56,058 nt of DNA from Cohnella terricola (GTDB lineage: Bacteria; Bacillota; Bacilli; Paenibacillales; Paenibacillaceae), in assembly GCF_007786475.1 (NCBI RefSeq), contig NZ_VNJJ01000023.1, positions 1 through 56,058 of the forward strand, read 5' to 3'. The notes beneath the pieces were generated by a model. It did not search any database and had not been told where the DNA came from. It saw only the letters and a program-made list of their open reading frames with translations. Made by a program: the position numbers and the translations under genes. This document shows, one piece after another, positions 16,777 through 24,110 of this stretch; position 1 is the stretch's first letter, and every line of letters starts with the position of its first letter.

Positions 16777-17388
16777 GTGCCTAATAACGAACCTGGATTT
16801 CGGCTCGCCTACGCGATCTCCTTCCTGTTCCATCCTTTTGTCGTCGTTATGCCGTTGTTTCTTATTGTTTCTCTTCAATTCGCTTCCAATGCGATCGAGG
16901 CCATCATCTGGTGGCTGCTGATCGTTGCTGGTGTTTCCGCAGCTCCGTTCGCATTCATCCGGCGGGGCGTAGTCAAGGGCAAGCTCGCGGATCACGATAT
17001 CAGCAAACGAGAACAACGCCTCGTTCCGTTTCTTTACACGATCGGTTGCATGGCGATTTCATTGGCGCTTCTGCTTGCGTTGCGCGTTCCGGTGGAGCTG
17101 CTGGCCACGTTTACGGGAATGATCAGCGCAGTCGCACTGGCCTTGCTTGTTACGCAGCTCGCGCGTTGGAAAATCAGCCTGCATCTGATCGGAATCTCAG
17201 GCGCCGTACTAACTCTCGGATTGCTGGTGTCCGCATGGTATTTCTCGTTGACCCCTCTTATTGCGCTTGTCGGATGGGCCAGGTGGCGGGTAAAAGCACA
17301 TACACCGACACAAGCAGCCGCAGGCGTCTTTCTGGCATCGGTCGTCACGATTGCCGTTTGCATTTTGTATGGACTCGGCGGATCTTAA
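16777..17388 (+). CDS. PAP2-like polytopic membrane phosphatase, divergent
   Basis: A 203-residue protein with about six hydrophobic segments. Three phrases match, in order, the PAP2 signature: DISKREQRLVPFLY (K-x-R-P type), KISLHLIGISGAVL (S-x-H...SG type) and RWRVKAHTPTQAAAG (R...H type). PAP2 enzymes dephosphorylate lipid phosphates such as undecaprenyl pyrophosphate or phosphatidate. The match is loose, so activity is uncertain. Start is GTG 16777 because GGAGG lies eight bases before; a TTG further upstream overlaps that site. The MocR gene follows after 45 bases in the same direction and may be cotranscribed. Confidence 0.7.
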   Translation: MPNNEPGFRLAYAISFLFHPFVVVMPLFLIVSLQFASNAIEAIIWWLLIVAGVSAAPFAFIRRGVVKGKLADHDISKREQRLVPFLYTIGCMAISLALLLALRVPVELLATFTGMISAVALALLVTQLARWKISLHLIGISGAVLTLGLLVSAWYFSLTPLIALVGWARWRVKAHTPTQAAAGVFLASVVTIAVCILYGLGGS

Positions 17389-17433
17389 TTTGCAAACGAT
17401 ACATATACAAGCTCAGGAGGCTGTCTCCTCTTC

Positions 17434-18885
17434 ATGAATTGGAAACCCGACAAGTCATCGCACGACCCCATCTACCTTCAGATCGCCGACCATTTCGAGG
17501 GAAAAATGCGGGACGGAGAGTATCCTTCCGGCAGTTGCTTGCCCTCCGAACGCAAACTGGCTGCCACCCTTGACGTTAATCGAAGCACCGTCGTAACCGC
17601 ATACGACCATCTGGCTTCCCTTGGTTTAGTCGCCAGGGTTAAAGGTTTCGGCACCGTTGCGACCGACCGGCAAACCTTCGATGGCACGGCTAAACGCATA
17701 CCGAATTGGGAACAGTATGCCAAGAGCGGATTTCTGCACCGTAACGACCCGATCACGCGCCATATTCACGCGATTCTCGGGTCGGACCAATCTAATATCA
17801 ATTTTGCGATCGGGGAGTTAAGCCCCGATCTATTCCCCGTTGCACTGATGCAGCAAGCTCATAGCCGGATCGAAATGAGTCAATACCTAGGATATGAACA
17901 CATTCAAGGGAATATCGGTCTTAGGGATAGCATCGCAGGTCATTTGCGAACGCATCGCGGGATCGCATCCTCCGCTTCGTCGATTCTTGTGACCTCGGGC
18001 GCTCAGCAAGCGATCCAATTAATCATCCAGGGCTTGCTCAAACCCGGCGACGGAGTCGCGATCGAAGATCCCTCCTACTGCTTCTCCATGCCGATCTTCC
18101 ATTCCGCAGGGCTAAGAACATACCGGCTTTCCGTGGAGCAGGACGGCGTCGACCCCGAGCAGATTGTAAGCTTGTATAAACGCCACCGGATCAAGATGGT
18201 TTTCTTGAACCCGATTTATCATAATCCAACTGGAACGACGATGAGCGCTGAACGACGGAAGCGGCTTCTCGACATCTCCACGAAATTCGGAATCGCCATC
18301 GTGGAGGATGATCCTTACAGCTTGACCGGCTTCGGCCAAGCGCCCGAAGGAACGCTGAAATCGATGGATCGGGACGGATCCGTTCTCTATGTCAGCTCCT
18401 TATCGAAGATCGTGTCGTCGGGACTCCGCATCGGTTGGATCGCGGGGCCACATTCCGTAATTCAGCGCTTAACGGATGCCAAACAACAGCTTGATTTCGG
18501 ACATTCGAACATTCCGCAATGGATCGCGGCGCAGTTGTTGTCCTCCGGCGAATTAGACAACCATCTCCGGAAGCTTAGAACCGGGCTGCAGCACAAACTC
18601 GAACAGACAATATCGTCTCTCCGTACAGAATTCGGCGACAGAATCAAGTTCCGCGTACCTAGCGGCGGCATTCATCTGTGGTGCGAGTTGGACGGCGAAT
18701 GGGACGAATTGCAGTTGTTTAATCAGGCGATCGACCTCGGCGTCGTGATCACGCCCGGCAGTACGCTCGGTTCGCATCGGAACCGAATTCGCCTGACCTA
18801 TAGCAGAGTCGACGATCGGGAGATCGCTCCGGGTATCCGTAAACTCGCCGAAGCGTATCGGTACGCTCTTGGCTTCGATCGATGA
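17434..18885 (+). CDS. MocR-type regulator: GntR HTH fused to PLP aminotransferase fold
   Basis: A 483-residue MocR/GntR-family regulator. Residues 11-76 are the winged helix (PIYLQIADHFEG, LPSERKLAATLDVNRSTVVTAYDHLASLG), followed by a fold-type I aminotransferase domain with HNPTG (N264), EDDPYS (D292/293), and SSLSK giving the PLP lysine K325; R332 follows. Such proteins use PLP or its amino-acid adduct as ligand, and usually control a nearby synthase, aminotransferase or transporter. Here the likely target is the EamA exporter 400 bp downstream. AGGAGG is 14 bases before the ATG, inside a small palindrome GGAGGCTGTCTCC. Confidence 0.92.
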   Translation: MNWKPDKSSHDPIYLQIADHFEGKMRDGEYPSGSCLPSERKLAATLDVNRSTVVTAYDHLASLGLVARVKGFGTVATDRQTFDGTAKRIPNWEQYAKSGFLHRNDPITRHIHAILGSDQSNINFAIGELSPDLFPVALMQQAHSRIEMSQYLGYEHIQGNIGLRDSIAGHLRTHRGIASSASSILVTSGAQQAIQLIIQGLLKPGDGVAIEDPSYCFSMPIFHSAGLRTYRLSVEQDGVDPEQIVSLYKRHRIKMVFLNPIYHNPTGTTMSAERRKRLLDISTKFGIAIVEDDPYSLTGFGQAPEGTLKSMDRDGSVLYVSSLSKIVSSGLRIGWIAGPHSVIQRLTDAKQQLDFGHSNIPQWIAAQLLSSGELDNHLRKLRTGLQHKLEQTISSLRTEFGDRIKFRVPSGGIHLWCELDGEWDELQLFNQAIDLGVVITPGSTLGSHRNRIRLTYSRVDDREIAPGIRKLAEAYRYALGFDR

Positions 18886-18892
18886 CGTTCCG

Positions 18893-19102
18893 CTAGCTGC
18901 GCAAGACTGCCACAAAAATGGCGAGTGCGGCGATAATGACGACACCGTAGATCGCGAGCAATCTTCCGAGCTTGCGCCCCGTATTGGCGAAATATGATCC
19001 GTTGGCGTCCTTGTTTCCGAGCGACGTTCCGACTCTTATCGTCAATACGGCGGCTGCAACCATCACGATCAAAATAATAAGCAGCATGATATTTGTATTC
19101 AT
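18893..19102 (-). CDS. small two-helix membrane protein
   Basis: A 69-residue protein with two hydrophobic helices (about 4-24 and 48-66) separated by a polar stretch GTSLGNKDANGSYFANTGRK. I do not recognise the family. The frame can start at GTG 19111 or ATG 19102; AGGAAGG is better spaced for the ATG. It is convergent with the MocR gene (seven bases between stops) and divergent from the EamA exporter, an arrangement that places it between a regulator and its probable target. Confidence 0.6.
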   Translation of the reverse strand: MNTNIMLLIILIVMVAAAVLTIRVGTSLGNKDANGSYFANTGRKLGRLLAIYGVVIIAALAIFVAVLRS

Positions 19103-19219
19103 CGTCTTCACGCCCTTCCTATAAGCCCATTTTAACCGTTTTGTCCCCTCCTGTGACCATCCACTCTCCGCGTATCCGTCCCATCCACTGATCTGAAAAC
19201 AAATTCAGTGTGTTTCCTG

Positions 19220-19248
19220 TTGATCTTTACCCCGCCGGGCATTACAAT
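19220..19248 (+). promoter_or_regulatory. sigma-A promoter of the EamA exporter
   Basis: TTGATC (19220-19225), 17-base spacer, TACAAT (19243-19248); the start codon is 37 bases downstream. Confidence 0.65.
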
Positions 19249-19285
19249 AGCTTAATTGCTCATGTGAACAGGAAGGGATCGTCTC

Positions 19286-20197
19286 GTGAAATCAACTTCG
19301 CCTCCAGTGCCTCTTCTCATTCCCCTGATCGTCGGAATGATCGCCATATCCTTCGCACCGATACTCGTTCGGTATTCCGACGCTCCCGTTTCCGTGCAAG
19401 GGATGTACCGCATGCTATTCACGGTATTGATCATGCTCCCGTTCGGAACCCGTCAACTGAAATCGCTCAGTTCCGTATCGCGGAAAGATTGGGGATTGCT
19501 CGCGCTGGCCGGCTTTTTTCTCGCTTTGCATTTTCTGCTGTGGATGGAGTCGCTTAACTTTACGTCGATTGCAAGCTCCACGATCATTCTATCGCTCGAA
19601 CCCGTCTTCGTTATGATCGGTGCCTTCTTCGCATTTAAGGATCGGATCGGCAAGCTGTCTCTGATTGGGCTTCTCACCGCTTTGATTGGAGCGTTTATCG
19701 TCGGATCCGGCGATATCGGACTTTCCGGAGAAGCATTCAAAGGCGACGTTCTATCGCTTCTAGGCACTTTGGCGATCGTTGCGAACATGCTGATCGCCAA
19801 GGTGATTCTGACCCGCGTTCCATCATTCGTGTACAGCTTAACGGTGTTCGCAGTCGCTTTCGTTTGTTTTGCGATTTATAATGTTGCAACGGATTCTACT
19901 TTTATTCATTACCCTCCGCGCGAATGGTTGATCTTCGTTCTGCTTGCGATCGTTCCGACGGTATTCGGGCATATGATCTTTAATTGGTTGCTGCAATACG
20001 TCAAAGCGACGACGATCTCCATCACGGTATTCGCGGAGCCGGTTGGCGCCAGCCTGCTGGGCATGCTGCTCTTCCGCGAAATGGTGTCCGCATTTCAACT
20101 CGTCGGCGGCGCGTTTATTATCGCCGGACTTCTGCTCTACATGAGAGCCGAGTATTCCGCTCCTTCCGCCGCAAATCCGAAAACCGAAGCCGCATAG
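19286..20197 (+). CDS. EamA/DMT-family exporter
   Basis: A 303-residue drug/metabolite transporter with ten predicted helices and two EamA repeats; FAPILVRYSDAPVSVQGMYR and SSTIILSLEPVFV in the first, FAEPVGASLLGMLLF in the second, are typical. Members export amino acids or small metabolites. Start is GTG 19286 with GGAAGGG upstream. The nearby MocR gene suggests control by an amine or amino-acid signal, which is inference. A strong terminator follows. Confidence 0.9.
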   Translation: MKSTSPPVPLLIPLIVGMIAISFAPILVRYSDAPVSVQGMYRMLFTVLIMLPFGTRQLKSLSSVSRKDWGLLALAGFFLALHFLLWMESLNFTSIASSTIILSLEPVFVMIGAFFAFKDRIGKLSLIGLLTALIGAFIVGSGDIGLSGEAFKGDVLSLLGTLAIVANMLIAKVILTRVPSFVYSLTVFAVAFVCFAIYNVATDSTFIHYPPREWLIFVLLAIVPTVFGHMIFNWLLQYVKATTISITVFAEPVGASLLGMLLFREMVSAFQLVGGAFIIAGLLLYMRAEYSAPSAANPKTEAA

Positions 20198-20212
20198 AGG
20201 TAAAAGCGCAGC

Positions 20213-20244
20213 ACAAGCCCGCCGGGATTCCCCGGCGGGCTTGT
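20213..20244 (+). terminator. terminator of the EamA exporter gene
   Basis: Perfect 14-bp stem ACAAGCCCGCCGGG / CCCGGCGGGCTTGT with a 4-base loop, followed by TTGCTTC. Confidence 0.8.
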
Positions 20245-20253
20245 TTGCTTCAT

Positions 20254-20440
20254 GAGTTACTCGAAATAATCGAACTACTCTGGCCCAGCAGCCTCTATGC
20301 ACGGGAGTTACTCGAATTAATCGAACTATTCTGGCCCAGCGGCGTCTATACATGGGAGTTACTCGAATTAATCGAACTATTCTAGCCCAGTGGCGTCTAT
20401 ACGAGGGAGTTGCTCGAAATAATCTAACTGCTCTGGCCAA
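20254..20440 (+). repeat. four units of 51-bp repeat family A
   Basis: Units begin at 20254, 20305, 20356 and 20407, exactly 51 bp apart. Each opens with GAGTTACTCGAATTAATCGA or a close variant and continues AACTATTCTGGCCCAGC. The core can fold (GAGT..TCGA / TCGA..ACTC). The tail differs from the array at 34736-35225, so this is a subfamily. Open frames crossing it repeat the phrase ELLELIELFWPSG but have no ribosome binding site. Confidence 0.85.
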
Positions 20441-20445
20441 TTATC

Positions 20446-20601
20446 GGACATTGTGTAAATGTACTCTATTTGGATATTTCATACGGCGATCACGGACTTG
20501 CTGCGCTGGCCAGACTCGCTTCGGTTACGGGTGTCCATTTCTCCCGCGTATTCAAGCAATTGGCCTGCACGACACCGCGCGCCTACAAAATGAATCGCTA
20601 A
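20446..20601 (+). pseudogene. remnant of an AraC-family regulator (C-terminal HTH)
   Basis: An open frame ending at TAA 20599-20601 encodes the last ~50 residues of an AraC/XylS DNA-binding domain: VLYLDISYGDHGLAALARLA, then VTGVHFSRVFKQLACTTPRA and YKMNR. This is the second helix-turn-helix with the family SRVFK and P-x-x-Y signature. No ligand domain, first HTH or start codon precedes it; the family A repeat array lies immediately upstream. It is best read as a decayed fragment left by deletion. Confidence 0.75.
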
Positions 20602-20616
20602 CCTCAACCGCTTCGA

Positions 20617-21861
20617 CTAGCTCAACAATTGTATGCTTGTCAACACCAGGCCGATGAGGAAGCCGCACAACGCCCCGTTCACCCGAATCCATTGAAGATC
20701 GCCGCCGATCTTCTCTTCGAGCATGCGAACGAGCTCTTTGTCGTTCATTCGGTCGATATTGTCCTTAATCAACAATCCAATGCGATAGTGGTTCGTTTCC
20801 ACGAGATCAGCGACGGCGGACAAAATCTTCCGTTCAGCGGCATCGGTCGTCTCCTGCTCGGCCTGCAGCTTGCGGATAACGAAACGAAGCGCGATGACGA
20901 CCTTCTTGCCGCCCCCGTCGATTTCCTTGTCCAACGCCGCGATCAAGGATTCGCGAATCGATTCCAGCCGTTGCAAGAGGAACCTTTCACTGTCCGGATG
21001 GGCCGCTTTAGCTTCCAGCCAGATCTTCCCACGTTCTAACATCGCTTCGTCTTGAGCGACGTGCCGCAGCCGCTGGCGGAGTTCAGCAATCAACCTCTCC
21101 CTGTTCGGATTCCCGGGTTCCATCAAATCGCGAATTCCCGATAGCAGAAGCTGCTGAATCATCGGTCCCAGCTTGTCCTCGTTCATAAATCCGGCGAATG
21201 CCTGAACGGCAAATCCCATGAAACCTCCAACCTTCGCCTCGGACAGTTTCTGAAGCGCCATCGCACCAAGCATACGCCCGGTTTCCGGTTTGTCAACCCA
21301 AGCGCTTCCTTCCCGGAGCGCATAATCTAGAGCCTGCTCGTCGATACGCTCCTGTATGGCGGCGTTTAATGCTTTCTCTGCGATCGGCCGAGCATCCGAT
21401 TCACGAATCATCGTGACGACGGCAGCCTGAACATGGGGCACCAGGGCCCCAAGGGGCAGCTTGACCAGCAGCTTCTGAAGGAAACGCAAGACGCCTGTCC
21501 GATTAGACCGTTTGCTAGCGGCTTTGGTGATGGCGGACCCGACAATTCTCATCAATTGGAATTTCTTAAGTTTGCTCGTAATACTCTCCTTGTTCAACAA
21601 TTCATTCTCCAACGCGGAGATCAGCGACTTGGCGATCTTATCCCTATTCTTGAGCAAGAGCGACGTATGCGGGATGGGAATACCAATCGGATGGCGGAAA
21701 AGGGCCGTGACGGCAAACCAATCGGCGAACCCGCCGACAAGACCCGCTTCGAAACCGCCTTTCAATAGCGTCACCGCTGGATGATCCGGCAGAAACAGCG
21801 TCGTAATGAAGCCCGCACCCATCCCTATCAAAGACAATGCGGCGATATACCTAGTTCTCAT
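20617..21861 (-). CDS. DUF445 (YjiN-like) membrane protein
   Basis: A 414-residue protein with an N-terminal membrane hairpin (about 5-25), the DUF445 hallmark GGFADWFAVTALFRHPIGIPIPHTSLL (about 43-69), a long helical soluble middle, and a final membrane helix (about 390-412). This is the DUF445 family, E. coli YjiN type, function unknown. GAGG lies upstream of ATG 21861 at long spacing. It converges on the AraC remnant and is divergent from the small membrane protein at 21961. Confidence 0.86.
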   Translation of the reverse strand: MRTRYIAALSLIGMGAGFITTLFLPDHPAVTLLKGGFEAGLVGGFADWFAVTALFRHPIGIPIPHTSLLLKNRDKIAKSLISALENELLNKESITSKLKKFQLMRIVGSAITKAASKRSNRTGVLRFLQKLLVKLPLGALVPHVQAAVVTMIRESDARPIAEKALNAAIQERIDEQALDYALREGSAWVDKPETGRMLGAMALQKLSEAKVGGFMGFAVQAFAGFMNEDKLGPMIQQLLLSGIRDLMEPGNPNRERLIAELRQRLRHVAQDEAMLERGKIWLEAKAAHPDSERFLLQRLESIRESLIAALDKEIDGGGKKVVIALRFVIRKLQAEQETTDAAERKILSAVADLVETNHYRIGLLIKDNIDRMNDKELVRMLEEKIGGDLQWIRVNGALCGFLIGLVLTSIQLLS

Positions 21862-21960
21862 TAATAATGACCTCGTTATGAAATAATCTGCTGTATTTAT
21901 ACAGTATAACCGAAACAGTTCGATAAACTAAGCGTAATAATAGCTAAGGAGCTGATGACG

Positions 21961-22155
21961 ATGTTCTTCTTCGCTTTCCTATTTATCGTGATCTCCATCT
22001 TGAATATTATCTTCCCCAAGATCGGTTGGTACCTCAAGTACGGGTGGGCGGTAAAAGGCGATGTCGAACCTAGCGATGCCTATCTGCTGATGAGCCGGGT
22101 AATGGGCGTAATTATCCTGATTATATTCCTGTTTGTCTTTCTACCGAATATGTAA
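21961..22155 (+). CDS. small two-helix membrane protein, DUF6199-like
   Basis: A 64-residue membrane protein with two hydrophobic segments (1-17 and 44-62) flanking PKIGWYLKYGWAVKGDVEPS and DAYLLMSRVMG. The middle phrase resembles a family of small Bacillales membrane proteins (DUF6199); I am not certain of the family name. AAGGAG is nine bases before ATG 21961; an ATG two codons upstream is too close to it. A terminator follows. Confidence 0.65.
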   Translation: MFFFAFLFIVISILNIIFPKIGWYLKYGWAVKGDVEPSDAYLLMSRVMGVIILIIFLFVFLPNM

Positions 22156-22179
22156 TCCGATCGGTCTTCACAATGGAAA

Positions 22180-22206
22180 AAAACCGCGCTGCTTAGGCGC
22201 GGTTTT
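22180..22206. terminator. bidirectional terminator
   Basis: Perfect 10-bp stem AAAACCGCGC / GCGCGGTTTT with a 7-base loop between the convergent small membrane protein and the DHA2 pump. Confidence 0.8.
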
Positions 22207-22219
22207 CTTGTACGGACGG

Positions 22220-23671
22220 TTAAGCTTCGGGAGCTTTCGCCTTCTTGACGAAGAGCGCCAGCACTAAAGCGACAATCGCGAAAATCATCCCGACTCGGAA
22301 AGAATTGTGAACTCCGGCATTCAATGCCAAGGAAGCTAGGTTCTCAGCGGTCGGGTCCGCGGCGCCGGCCATGTAGCTTTTCATGCCTGACGACATGATG
22401 CTGATGAAGAACGCGACGCCGATCGCGCCGGATACTTGCTGCAGCGTATTAAGAATCGCTGTGCCATGCGGATAAAGAGTTTTCGGCAATTGATTCAAGC
22501 CGTTCGTCTGTGCGGGCATCATGATCATGGAGATGGCGACCATCATAATGCAATGGTACAGAATTAACGTGCCGCTGCTCGTCTCCAGATTGATCTGGGT
22601 AAACAGCCACATGACGACAATCAGGATGATCGTGCCCGGAATAACCAGAACGCGAGGCCCTAATTTATCGAACAGCTTCCCTGTGATCGGGGAGAGAAAT
22701 CCGTTAAGCACACCGCCAGGAAGCAAAATCAGTCCCGCGGCGAACGCCGTCATGAGCAAACCTTGCTGCAGGAAGATTGGCAGAAGCATCAATGTGGAAA
22801 ATAACGACATCATGACGATAATAAGCAACACGGTGCTAAGAGAGAACATCGGCGACAAGAAGGCCCGCAAATTAAGGATTGGAGTACGGGATACCAGCTG
22901 CCTCCAAATAAACAAAAGCAAGGAAATCCCGCCGATAATCAGCGTCAAATATACTTTCGGGACCGTCCAATCGCCTTCGCCCGCGCTGCTGAAGCCGTAC
23001 ACGATACCGCCGAATCCGATTGTCGATAAGATAACGGACAACATGTCTACTTTAGGCTTCGTAACCTGGGAGACGTTCTTCAGGTAGATCGCTGCGATAA
23101 TAACCGAGATGACGGCGAATGGGAACACAAGGTAAAATAACCAGCGCCATTCGAGCGATTCCAGAATCAAACCGGACAGCGTCGGCCCGATCGCGGGAGC
23201 GAACATGATAACAAGCCCGATACTTCCCATCGCCGCGCCGCGTTTCTCTGGCGGATACAGAATCAGGATCGTGTTCATCATGACTGGAAGCATCAATCCG
23301 GTGCCTAACGCCTGGATGATTCGTCCGATTAGCAGCACGGTGAACTCGGGAGCAACCGCGCAGACTAGCGTTCCGGCGGAGAATAGGACCATGGCGCCTA
23401 TGAACATTTGTCTTGTTGTGAACCATTGCACGAGCAGGGCCGATATCGGAATTAATATGCCGACGACCAACATGTAGCTGGTCGAGAGCCATTGAATGGT
23501 CGTATACGACACGTTCAGATCGATCGTAAGATCATAGAAAGCAATGTTAAGCAACGTTTCATTCAAAATGGAAAAGAACGCGCCGATGACGAGCGTAATC
23601 AAGATCGGCAGGCGCTTGACGTTTTCCAATTCTTTGTACTGCTGTCCCGCAGCAGAATCAGCGGTATTCAC
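22220..23671 (-). CDS. DHA2-family MFS efflux pump, second copy
   Basis: A 483-residue, ~14-helix MFS pump paralogous to the one at 9200-10708: ETLLNIAFYDLTIDL, TIQWLSTSYML, RIIQALGTG, motif C APAIGPTLSG, and the late MMPAQTNGLNQLP. Unlike the first copy it has no adjacent regulator gene. I place the start at GTG 23671, nine bases after ATGGAGG; a GTG at 23722 would add 17 residues but overlaps the likely transcription start. Substrate unknown. Confidence 0.9.
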   Translation of the reverse strand: MNTADSAAGQQYKELENVKRLPILITLVIGAFFSILNETLLNIAFYDLTIDLNVSYTTIQWLSTSYMLVVGILIPISALLVQWFTTRQMFIGAMVLFSAGTLVCAVAPEFTVLLIGRIIQALGTGLMLPVMMNTILILYPPEKRGAAMGSIGLVIMFAPAIGPTLSGLILESLEWRWLFYLVFPFAVISVIIAAIYLKNVSQVTKPKVDMLSVILSTIGFGGIVYGFSSAGEGDWTVPKVYLTLIIGGISLLLFIWRQLVSRTPILNLRAFLSPMFSLSTVLLIIVMMSLFSTLMLLPIFLQQGLLMTAFAAGLILLPGGVLNGFLSPITGKLFDKLGPRVLVIPGTIILIVVMWLFTQINLETSSGTLILYHCIMMVAISMIMMPAQTNGLNQLPKTLYPHGTAILNTLQQVSGAIGVAFFISIMSSGMKSYMAGAADPTAENLASLALNAGVHNSFRVGMIFAIVALVLALFVKKAKAPEA

Positions 23672-23720
23672 TTTTGATTTCCTCCATATCCATTTATCTA
23701 ATAAGCTCTCCAATTTTCTC

Positions 23721-23749
23721 ACTATAACATTCGGCGTTCAATTGATCAA
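23721..23749 (-). promoter_or_regulatory. promoter of the second DHA2 pump
   Basis: On the minus strand TTGATC (23749-23744), 17-base spacer and TATAGT (23726-23721) preceded by TGT (extended -10). The 5' leader to GTG 23671 would be about 40-45 bases. Confidence 0.65.
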
Positions 23750-23784
23750 TTCGACTATAACGATTTTTTCCCACTTCCCCATTC

Positions 23785-23814
23785 TTGACAAGGAGAGAAA
23801 AATGCCCATATAAT
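23785..23814 (+). promoter_or_regulatory. near-consensus promoter of the rsgA leader transcript
   Basis: Consensus TTGACA (23785-23790) and consensus TATAAT (23809-23814) with an 18-base spacer. Transcription would start near 23821, 26 bases before the leader ORF. Such strength fits a transcript that is then limited by attenuation. Confidence 0.85.
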
Positions 23815-23846
23815 AGCACCATATCAACTCAAGGAGGCTGAGGAAT

Positions 23847-23945
23847 ATGAAAAACTTATTGAATGTATCGATTGTTTCGGCGGGTTCACAATCTCATATG
23901 TCCCGGTCTCTGCGGAGTGTTTGCGTGATTAGACGGTTTGTTTAA
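23847..23945 (+). CDS. 32-residue leader peptide upstream of rsgA-type gene
   Basis: A short ORF with a full AAGGAGG at nine bases spacing, starting MKNLLNVSIVSAGSQ, passing HMSRSLRSV and ending VIRRFV at TAA 23943-23945. It lies between a near-consensus promoter and two intrinsic terminators. Its codons 20-23 (GGTCTCTGCGG, 23905-23915) are complementary to the 5' arms of both terminators: GGTCTCT with AGAGACC at 23994-24000, and CTGCGG with CCGCAG at 24051-24056. The stop codon is part of a further stem TAAGCTA/TAGCTTA. This is the layout of a stalling leader peptide. The peptide sequence itself is not one I know. Confidence 0.72.
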   Translation: MKNLLNVSIVSAGSQSHMSRSLRSVCVIRRFV

Positions 23946-23988
23946 GCTATCGATTAGAATTTAGCTTATACGATATCGATTATACGCG

Positions 23989-24022
23989 CCGTTAGAGACC
24001 TCTGGTTTCTAACGGTTTTTTT
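23989..24022 (+). terminator. attenuator terminator 1 in rsgA leader
   Basis: Stem CCGTTAGAGA / TTTCTAACGG (10 bp with one G-U), 7-base loop, followed by seven Ts (24016-24022). It lies 43 bases after the leader ORF stop and 88 bases before the GTPase start codon. Confidence 0.85.
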
Positions 24023-24050
24023 GCGCGCACAATCAGTCGTGCGCCATGAG

Positions 24051-24076
24051 CCGCAGGGGCCTCCCTGCGGTTTTTT
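24051..24076 (+). terminator. attenuator terminator 2 in rsgA leader
   Basis: Perfect 8-bp GC-rich stem CCGCAGGG / CCCTGCGG with loop GCCT and six Ts (24071-24076), only 34 bases before the GTPase ATG. A small hairpin GCGCAC/GTGCGC lies between the two terminators. Confidence 0.88.
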
Positions 24077-24110
24077 CATCTTATCCCATCAAATGCGAGG
24101 AGTTAAACGA

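Noticed and set aside
20617..21861. Toxin-immunity or phage gene, because of the remnant and repeats next to it
   Set aside because: The protein is a standard DUF445 membrane protein found in ordinary chromosomal contexts.
9200..23671. Recent duplication of the two DHA2 pumps
   Set aside because: The proteins share family motifs and order but differ at most positions, so they are old paralogues; no flanking repeats link them.
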